From positions 1 through 5,493 of the forward strand of contig DTXA01000128.1 of the NCBI GenBank assembly GCA_012962735.1: 5,493 nucleotides of DNA, given 5' to 3'. This DNA comes from Candidatus Latescibacterota bacterium. Lineage in GTDB: Bacteria > Latescibacterota > 4484-107 > B68-G9. The position numbers and the translations under genes are program-made. The notes beneath the pieces are model-generated. The model did not search any database and had not been told where the DNA came from. It was given only the letters and a program-made list of their open reading frames with translations. Positions 1-4,704 of this stretch are shown here, one piece after another (within the stretch, counting starts at the first letter, position 1; each line of letters begins with the position of its first letter).

Positions 1-952
1 CGTGAACAAAAGCACGGTGCCCGTGGGCACGGGGGATTGGGTCGCGGAGATCGTAAGGACTCGCTTGAACGACGAGCTCCAATTTTCCGTGGTCTCCAAT
101 CCGGAGTTTTTAAGGGAGGGCTCCGCCATTCAGGACTTCCTGAACCCCGACAGGATAGTGATAGGTTCCTTGGATAGAAGGGCTGCTGAAGAAGTAGCCC
201 AGCTATATCTTCCCCTGAGGGCTCCTATAGTCATCACAGACCTTCGCACTGCCGAGATGATAAAATATGCCTCTAACGCTTTTTTAGCAACCAGGATAAG
301 CTTCATAAACGAGATAGCGGACATCTGCGAGGCGGTGGGCGCAGACGTAAAGGAGGTGGCGGCGGGGATGGGGTACGACAGGAGGATCGGCCATCACTTC
401 TTGGATGCGGGGCTCGGCTGGGGTGGGAGCTGCTTCCCTAAGGACGTTAAGGCCTTAGCTCGCCTAGCCCTTTCGCACGGCTGCAACCCCCGAATATTGA
501 AGGCCGCTATACATGTGAACGAAGAACGCAGAGCTCGCCTCGTAGGGAAGCTTAAGGATGTGCTGGGGGAATTGAAGGGGACTACCATAGGGCTTATGGG
601 GTTGGCCTTTAAGCCCAACACCGACGACATAAGGGAGGCTCCGTCCATATACTTAGCCGAGATGCTCCTCGAAGAAGGGGCCAGGGTCAAGGGGTACGAT
701 CCGGAAGCCATGGATAACGCAAGGAAGCTTCTGCCTCAAGTGGAGATGGCCCGGGACCCATACGACCTGGCCGGAGGATGCGATGCGCTCGTGGTCGTTA
801 CGGATTGGAACGAGTTCAAGCAATTGGATCTCTTTAAAATCCGTGAGCTCATGAGGAGGTCCGTGATCGTGGACGGGAGGAACATATACGAGCCCGGGGT
901 GATGCGAGAGATGGGGTTCATATACCACGGCATGGGGAGGGGTACTGCTTAA
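1..952 (+). CDS. ugd: UDP-glucose 6-dehydrogenase, 5'-truncated by the window edge
   Basis: Oxidises UDP-glucose to UDP-glucuronate with two NAD+, in the cytoplasm, supplying uronic acid for capsule, exopolysaccharide or other glycans. About 316 residues are visible. The family is usually about 430-450 residues, so the N-terminal Rossmann nucleotide-binding half with its glycine motif (roughly 110-120 residues) lies upstream. The GTG at base 2 is the internal Val of the family motif V-NKSTVPVGTG, not a start. Counting from that codon, the catalytic set is complete: Glu35 and Glu39 in NPEFLREGSA, Lys88 and Asn92 in EMIKYASNA, Cys144 and Asp148 in GGSCFPKD, the central helix with FINEIADICE (101-110), GLAFKPNTDD (200-209) opening the C-terminal UDP-binding domain, and DGRN (291-294). 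The spacings match those of well-studied UDP-glucose dehydrogenases. A GDP-mannose dehydrogenase is a possible relative, but the pattern fits UDP-glucose better. It ends in two consecutive stops, TAATAA, and shows no damage. Confidence 0.95.
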   Translation, partial: VNKSTVPVGTGDWVAEIVRTRLNDELQFSVVSNPEFLREGSAIQDFLNPDRIVIGSLDRRAAEEVAQLYLPLRAPIVITDLRTAEMIKYASNAFLATRISFINEIADICEAVGADVKEVAAGMGYDRRIGHHFLDAGLGWGGSCFPKDVKALARLALSHGCNPRILKAAIHVNEERRARLVGKLKDVLGELKGTTIGLMGLAFKPNTDDIREAPSIYLAEMLLEEGARVKGYDPEAMDNARKLLPQVEMARDPYDLAGGCDALVVVTDWNEFKQLDLFKIRELMRRSVIVDGRNIYEPGVMREMGFIYHGMGRGTA

Positions 953-954
953 TA

Positions 955-1179
955 AGGCCGTGGCGGATACTGACCGAGGTATTAGAGGGAGCCCGGACAC
1001 GAGATATACGGGAGCGCTATAGAAGGATAGTGGATCAGAACATAGAGCTTATGAAGTTAATCAGAGCTCCCATCAAGGCCATAACGGCGACCGATAAGGC
1101 CGGGATGGAGCTCGTGCCCCTGCGCAGGATGGCGAGCTGGGTGGGGTGGAATCGTCAGCATAGGAAGGAGTTCCGATGA
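955..1179 (+). pseudogene. Unassigned open frame without a clear start, stop overlapping the sulfatase ATG
   Basis: After the dehydrogenase stop, the frame of bases 955, 958 and so on stays open to a TGA at 1177-1179. That TGA shares ATGA with the sulfatase start. The frame is actually open from 847, inside the dehydrogenase gene, but no ATG, GTG or TTG occurs before GTG 1030, which would give 49 residues; the next candidate is ATG 1051. Neither has a convincing ribosome binding site. The translation is charged and helical-looking upstream (IRERYRRIVDQNIELMKLIR) and ends MASWVGWNRQHRKEFR. I recognise no family. It may be the 3' remnant of a lost operon gene whose end was coupled to the sulfatase, a genuine small protein starting at 1030, or chance. 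The remnant reading is favoured by the ATGA junction and by similar relics elsewhere in the window. The rest of the 953-1175 gap shows no promoter or terminator I can support. Confidence 0.35.
1162..1170 (+). promoter_or_regulatory. Shine-Dalgarno site of the sulfatase gene
   Basis: AGGAAGGAG lies 5 bases before ATG 1176. It is strong and well placed, which fixes the sulfatase start. The site lies inside the final codons of the preceding short frame, consistent with coupled or re-initiating translation. Confidence 0.8.
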
Positions 1180-2597
1180 AACGGCCTCATATCTTGATCC
1201 TCATGCCGGACCAATTGAGGTCCGACGCGATGGGGTGTTCTGGGAATCCGGTCGTCCGGACTCCGAACATAGACCGGCTGGCCCGTGAGGGGGTGCGTTT
1301 CACCCAGGCCTATACCGTGAGTCCGATCTGTATGTCCGCCAGAGCTTCTTTTGTGAGCGGGCTGTACCCCCACAACCACCATATGTGGACCAACGCCGGG
1401 AGCCTTCCGGCGCACGACGAGACCTTCTTCCACCACCTCCAGCGCTGTGGGTACTACACTGCCTACGTGGGCAAGTCCCACTTCTATCCGCACCGGGAGG
1501 AGCATCTGAGGAAGCGCGAGGGATATATGCACGCCCGCGGGCTGGACTACGTGCACGAGACCACAGGGCCCTGGGCCACTTCCAGGACGGATTCCTATAT
1601 GACGGACTATTGGAAGGAGAGGGGGCTTTTGGATGCCTTCAGGGAGGACTACGCAAGGCGACGCAAGGCAGGTCGCTGTGCCGTCTGGCCGAGCCCTCTA
1701 CCTCCCGAGGAGTTTCTGGACAGCTACATAGGCCGTAAGGCCGTGGAATTCGTGGACTCGTACGACGGGGAGGGGCCCATCTGCCTGTTCGTGGGCTTTG
1801 GTGGGCCCCATCCTCCCTGGGATGCTCCCGGGGAGTACGCCACGATGTACTCCCCAGACGAGGTCCCCCCTCCCATACCTAAGGCCGAACCCGGAAGGTG
1901 GATGCCCGAGTATGCCGCCAGGAGGATGGAAGAGGGGGTAATACAGGATGTCGCGGAGCAGGACTTCCGGAGGATCAGGGCCAATTACTACGGGAAGGTA
2001 TCCCTGATAGACCACTGGGTGGGGGAGGTGATCGGGGCTTTTAAACGCAAGGGATGGCTCGAAGATACCCTCGTGGTGTTCTGGTCGGATCACGGCGAGA
2101 TGGCCGGGGACCACGGGAGGCTGGGAAAGGCCGTTTTCCACGAGCCCAGCGCCTTGGTCCCCCTCATAGTCCGGTACCCCGGCGAGGTGCCAGCGGGGGC
2201 GACCTCCGACGCCTTGGTGGAGATATTGGACGTGTTCCCCACGCTCTTAGAGGCGGCGGGGGCTGAGCCCTCGGAGAGGTGTTTGGGCAGGTCGCTCTGG
2301 GGGGTGCTGCGCAGGCCGAATTCGCAGCACCGCAGGGCGGTCTTCAGCGAGATATTCACCTTCGGACGCTACAACTTCATGGTGAGGACGGAGCGGTACA
2401 AGTACGCCCTCGACGACGCCGGGGAGGGATACCTGCTGTACGACCTCGAGGCCGACCCCGAGGAGCAGGAGAACCTGATCGGCAGACCGGACGTGCGTAA
2501 GGTCGAGGAGGAGCATAGGGAGTTGATCCTGCGGTTCTTAGCGGGGAGTCAGATCCGATATGGGGTGGTCGGAGGGAAAGACCTATGGAGCATATGA
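1176..2597 (+). CDS. Cysteine-type sulfatase (alkaline phosphatase superfamily), probably cytoplasmic
   Basis: Hydrolyses sulfate esters, or possibly a related phosphonate or phosphate ester, using a formylglycine made from Cys. The 473 residues are a normal length. Visible features: MPDQLRSDAMG (10-20) with the first metal-binding acidic residue; SPICMSARASF (49-59) with the candidate catalytic Cys52 and Arg56; GKSH (100-103) giving active-site Lys100 and His; GPHPPW (210-215); SDHGEMAGDHG (304-314) with metal ligands Asp305 and His306; then GKAVFHEPSALVPLIVRYPG (317-336). The C-terminal LYDLEADPEEQENL (421-434) is the usual sulfatase tail motif. The maturation motif is CMSAR; the usual form has Pro or Ala at the third position, here Ser. 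The N-terminus, MKRPHILILM, is the first beta strand of the fold and leaves no room for a signal peptide, so the enzyme probably acts inside the cell. Its TGA overlaps the ATG of the next (broken) gene. The substrate cannot be read from sequence; the neighbouring glycoside hydrolase relic suggests a sulfated glycan. Confidence 0.92.
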   Translation: MKRPHILILMPDQLRSDAMGCSGNPVVRTPNIDRLAREGVRFTQAYTVSPICMSARASFVSGLYPHNHHMWTNAGSLPAHDETFFHHLQRCGYYTAYVGKSHFYPHREEHLRKREGYMHARGLDYVHETTGPWATSRTDSYMTDYWKERGLLDAFREDYARRRKAGRCAVWPSPLPPEEFLDSYIGRKAVEFVDSYDGEGPICLFVGFGGPHPPWDAPGEYATMYSPDEVPPPIPKAEPGRWMPEYAARRMEEGVIQDVAEQDFRRIRANYYGKVSLIDHWVGEVIGAFKRKGWLEDTLVVFWSDHGEMAGDHGRLGKAVFHEPSALVPLIVRYPGEVPAGATSDALVEILDVFPTLLEAAGAEPSERCLGRSLWGVLRRPNSQHRRAVFSEIFTFGRYNFMVRTERYKYALDDAGEGYLLYDLEADPEEQENLIGRPDVRKVEEEHRELILRFLAGSQIRYGVVGGKDLWSI

Positions 2598-2828
2598 ACC
2601 TGGACGGGAAATGGAAGCTTTGGCACTTCTTGGAGGGCGATAGGGAGGTCGGGCCTGGGGATTCGGAAAGCTCGGGGAGCCGCTGAGGCCCGGATCCCCG
2701 AAGACGTTGAGCTGGACCTCGTGAGGGCGGGGGAGATACCCGACCCCTTCTTTGGGAGGAACTACTTCCTCTTTAGGGATCTGGAGTTCCACGAGTGGTG
2801 GTACAGGATTTGGTTCCTGAGGAAGTGA
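2594..2828 (+). pseudogene. N-terminal remnant of a family 2 glycoside hydrolase (beta-mannosidase-like), frameshifted and truncated
   Basis: An ATG at 2594 overlaps the sulfatase stop (ATGA), with TGGAG three bases before it. It opens MNLDGKWKLWHFLEGDREVG, the typical start of the GH2 sugar-binding jelly roll (L-x-G-x-W). That frame stops at 2684-2686. The frame one base later then carries the continuation: ARIPEDVELDLVRAGEIPDP followed by FFGRNY and HEWWYR. This matches the family pattern of a P-x-x-V-x-L-D-L segment, a R/L-A-G-x-I-P-D-P-[FY]-[FY]-G segment and a later W-[WY]-Y-R. It ends at TGA 2826-2828. Only about 75 residues of an expected 800 or more remain; the catalytic barrel is absent. 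A frame change near 2640-2685 and a large deletion after about 2805 are needed. The next gene begins directly at the break. Family membership is inferred from motif recognition. The product would be non-functional as a glycosidase. Confidence 0.7.
2819..2825 (+). promoter_or_regulatory. Shine-Dalgarno site deciding the start of the G1P dehydrogenase
   Basis: GAGGAAG lies 5 bases before ATG 2831. Earlier in-frame GTG codons at 2795 and 2798 sit inside the GH2 remnant (its WWY codons) and have no comparable site, so 2831 is the better start. Confidence 0.7.
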
Positions 2829-2830
2829 GG

Positions 2831-4264
2831 ATGAGAGGACCTTTTTCCGACAAGCTCGGCAGGAGATGGACCTGCCCCTGCGGCCGGGAGCACGAGATCT
2901 CTACACGTTGGGCGGATGTAGACCCAGCTGCCTTAGAACGGCTCCCCGCGCGGCTTAGGGGGGAGGGATGGAGAGGGAAGGTGCTCTTGGTGGCGGACGA
3001 GGTCACGTACGAGGCGGCTGGAAGGGAGGTCTCCCACATACTCAAGGGTTCTGGGTTCGGGGTGAAGGAGCGCGTGTTTCCCCTACCCCTGAAGGCCACG
3101 GAGGAGAGGGCCTCGGAGGTCCTAAGGGAGGTGGGGCCGGAGGCCGGGCTGGTGGCTGCCGGAAGCGGGACGGTGAACGACCTCGCCAAGTGGGCCGCAG
3201 GTCTCGCCGGAAAGCCCTATGCTGCCGTGCCAACGGCCGCCAGCATGAATGGATACACTTCGCCGATCTCTGCCCTTCTAGTCCGTGGGGTCAAGCGCAC
3301 GGTTCCCTCGCCGCCGCCCGTGGGGACCTCTGCGGACCCAGATGTGGTCGCCTCCGCGCCCCGGAAGATGGCGCCTGCGGGGTATGCGGACCTCAGGTCC
3401 AAGGTGGTAGCGGATGTAGACTGGTGGCTGGTGGGCTGGCTCTTCGGGGAGTACTACTGCCCCTTCCCCAGGGAGGCAATCGGCTTCTGGGAGGGGGAGC
3501 TGAACGGGAGGCTCTCTGGGGTGCGGGAAGGGGACCCTGAGGCGGTGGGGGCCCTGCTCAGGGCGCTTTTAGACTCCGGGTTCGGGATGGCGGTTGCGGG
3601 GACCTCCAGCCCTGCCTCAGGAGGCGAGCATCTGATCTCCCACTGGCTGGACATGAGGGCCACCCTTCGGGGAGGGGAGGCTGCCCTGCACGGGGAACAG
3701 GTCGGGGTGGGGACCTTGGTAGCATCGACCCTTTACGGAATGTGGCTTGAGTCCGATCCGGAGGACTGGAAAACCACCTTGGGGACCCCCTCATCCGAAG
3801 AGCTGTGCCGGAGGTACGGCCCCTGGGCCGGGGAGGTGGAGACTGAGCTTCGGAGGAAAGCCCTTTCGCCGGAGATGGCCCGGGACCTGATTCGCAAGCT
3901 TCGGGAGGGGTGGGAGGAGGTGAGGGAAGAGGTGGTCGTAAGGTGGGTCCCGCCAGAGGTCCTAAAGGAGGAGCTGAGGAAGGTGGGCGCCCCGACCAGG
4001 CCGGAGGAGCTTGGGGTCCCCTGGGATGTCTTCCGAGAGGCCCTGCTGTACAGCAGGGAGATAAGGGGTAGGTGGACGGTCTTGGATACAGCGTATTTGG
4101 TGGGCATCTTGCCGGATCGGGCCGAGGAGGCCTTGGAGAGGGCGTTCGGCGGTGGACCTGCAGCAGCTTCAAGCGGCGGTCCTGGGTCGTATAGGGGAGC
4201 TTTTCGAGGCCGACGGGGTCGTCCTTTTCCTGCGAGGAGAGGGGGAGGCTGGTGGGGTGGCTGA
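2831..4264 (+). CDS. sn-glycerol-1-phosphate dehydrogenase, AraM/EgsA family, with a run-on C-terminus
   Basis: Reduces dihydroxyacetone phosphate to sn-glycerol-1-phosphate with NAD(P)H; this is the archaeal-type lipid backbone, also made by some bacteria (AraM of Bacillus, Ni-dependent). From ATG 2831 the frame encodes 477 residues. Visible: CPCGREHEI (15-23), a cysteine-rich N-terminal motif often seen in bacterial members; the nucleotide loop GSGTVNDLAKW (111-121); PTAASMNGYTSP (134-145); DPDVVASAP (169-177) and GYADLRSK (184-191), with probable metal ligand Asp187; SGGEHLISHWLDM (263-275) with His267; and LHGEQVGVG (286-294) with His287. The ligand triad is therefore intact. Family-like sequence runs to about residue 438 (ILPDRAEEALERAF). 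The last 38 or so residues are Gly/Arg/Pro-rich and overlap the frame of the following broken gene. They look like read-through after loss of the native stop or an indel near base 4147. Catalysis should be unaffected if the protein folds. Confidence 0.9.
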   Translation: MRGPFSDKLGRRWTCPCGREHEISTRWADVDPAALERLPARLRGEGWRGKVLLVADEVTYEAAGREVSHILKGSGFGVKERVFPLPLKATEERASEVLREVGPEAGLVAAGSGTVNDLAKWAAGLAGKPYAAVPTAASMNGYTSPISALLVRGVKRTVPSPPPVGTSADPDVVASAPRKMAPAGYADLRSKVVADVDWWLVGWLFGEYYCPFPREAIGFWEGELNGRLSGVREGDPEAVGALLRALLDSGFGMAVAGTSSPASGGEHLISHWLDMRATLRGGEAALHGEQVGVGTLVASTLYGMWLESDPEDWKTTLGTPSSEELCRRYGPWAGEVETELRRKALSPEMARDLIRKLREGWEEVREEVVVRWVPPEVLKEELRKVGAPTRPEELGVPWDVFREALLYSREIRGRWTVLDTAYLVGILPDRAEEALERAFGGGPAAASSGGPGSYRGAFRGRRGRPFPARRGGGWWGG

Positions 4265-4545
4265 GGACCAACCAGACCGTCCTGTTCATTCGAAAGCACA
4301 GGATGGCCGAGGGACTCTTGGAGGAGGTGGACAGGATAAACCAGATAGTGGAGGGACTTCTCTCCTCCCAAAAGCCGGACCGGACGGGGCTGAGCATTCC
4401 CATTAGCATAGTGAAGGGCCATAAGGCTTCGGGTACTCCACGGGAAAGTTGAACCAGCGGATCCCCCCTCTGGTGAGATGATAGGTATCGGTCTCTCCTG
4501 TTGGCTCGGGACCTGCATGAGGAGAAGGAGAGCAATAATCAATGA
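4152..4545 (+). pseudogene. Broken signalling-protein gene: GAF-like start, then a histidine-kinase-like helix
   Basis: From GTG 4152, DLQQLQAAVLGRIGELFEAD followed by GVVLFLRGEGE resembles the start of a GAF sensor domain. Near 4235-4250 the sensible reading moves to another frame: RLVGWLRTNQTVLFIRKHRM, then AEGLLEEVDRINQIVEGLLS. The latter closely resembles the second helix of a histidine-kinase dimerisation domain (L-E-E-V-D-R-[LI]-N-x-[IL]-V-x-x-L-L). That frame meets TGA at 4450-4452, a second in-frame TGA at 4468-4470, then continues as YRSLLLARDLHEEKESNNQ to TGA 4543-4545. I see no phosphoacceptor His box and no ATP-binding domain, so most of any kinase is missing. The start overlaps the tail of the G1P dehydrogenase frame. 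The presence of a coding relic is fairly well supported; the GAF and kinase assignments are tentative and rest on short stretches. Confidence 0.45.
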
Positions 4546-4655
4546 AGACGATCGTGTCTATCCCGGGTAGTGCTGCCTGTGGGTTCGCCGTCTTAGCAAG
4601 GGGACTTGGACCATCAATCATGCCCGAGGGCTCACACTCGGTAAGTCAGGTGTGA
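4542..4655 (+). CDS. Possible 37-residue frame with ATGA overlap, unassigned
   Basis: ATG 4542 overlaps the TGA that closes the preceding broken frame (ATGA, 4542-4545). A purine-rich AAGGAG lies 11 bases upstream, which is rather far. The frame begins MKTIVSIPGSAACGFAVLAR and stops at 4653-4655, inside the downstream hairpin. V-S-x-P-G-S followed by A-V-L-x-x-G faintly recalls the N-terminus of GHMP-family small-molecule kinases, but the spacing is too short and no other motif follows. If real, it is more likely the leftover start of a deleted gene than a functional peptide. Confidence 0.2.
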   Translation: MKTIVSIPGSAACGFAVLARGLGPSIMPEGSHSVSQV

Positions 4656-4664
4656 GCCCTCGGG
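4623..4664 (+). terminator. Perfect 15-bp inverted repeat, probable terminator of the plus-strand run
   Basis: Arm CCCGAGGGCTCACAC (4623-4637) is exactly complementary to GTGTGAGCCCTCGGG (4650-4664), with a 12-base loop. The plus-strand sequence after it is TCTTTG, a short T-rich tail, so an intrinsic terminator for the rightward genes is the simplest reading. The tail is weak, and the hairpin would also form in RNA read from the left-going gene. The gene-free stretch 4546-4694 holds only this element, the second hairpin and the doubtful 37-codon frame. Confidence 0.6.
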
Positions 4665-4676
4665 TCTTTGCGGAGC

Positions 4677-4704
4677 GCTTAGGTAGGCGAAAGCCTACCT
4701 AAGC
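4677..4704 (-). terminator. Perfect 12-bp hairpin over the stop codon of the minus-strand gene
   Basis: GCTTAGGTAGGC (4677-4688) pairs perfectly with GCCTACCTAAGC (4693-4704) around a four-base loop, GAAA on the plus strand and TTTC on the minus strand. The repeat covers the last codons and the TAG stop of the surface-protein gene. No T-run follows on the minus strand, so termination may need both hairpins together, or the stem may protect the mRNA 3' end. In plus-strand RNA the C(GAAA)G loop is a stable GNRA tetraloop. Confidence 0.5.

Noticed and set aside
2..4. GTG as the start codon of the UDP-glucose dehydrogenase
   Set aside because: It is the internal Val just before the conserved NKSTVPVGTG motif; the Rossmann domain must lie upstream of the window.
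653..1000. Minus-strand frames opposite the 3' end of the UDP-glucose dehydrogenase
   Set aside because: They are shadow frames of a clear conserved gene, with no motif or start signal.
2795..2830. Upstream GTG starts for the G1P dehydrogenase
   Set aside because: They lie inside GH2-like codons and lack a ribosome binding site; ATG 2831 has GAGGAAG five bases upstream.
2968..3540. Plus-strand frame of about 190 codons inside the G1P dehydrogenase
   Set aside because: It is Gly/Arg-rich low-complexity translation, lies fully within conserved coding sequence of the other frame, and has no motif.
3558..4542. Long minus-strand open frames opposite the G1P dehydrogenase
   Set aside because: They are Pro/Ser/Arg-rich, have no recognisable domain, and mirror a well-supported plus-strand gene in high-GC DNA.
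4403..4621. Minus-strand frame of 72 codons between the convergent genes
   Set aside because: It has no ribosome binding site, starts at the edge of the hairpin, and overlaps the plus-strand relic. Its translation looks partly protein-like, but I recognise no family.
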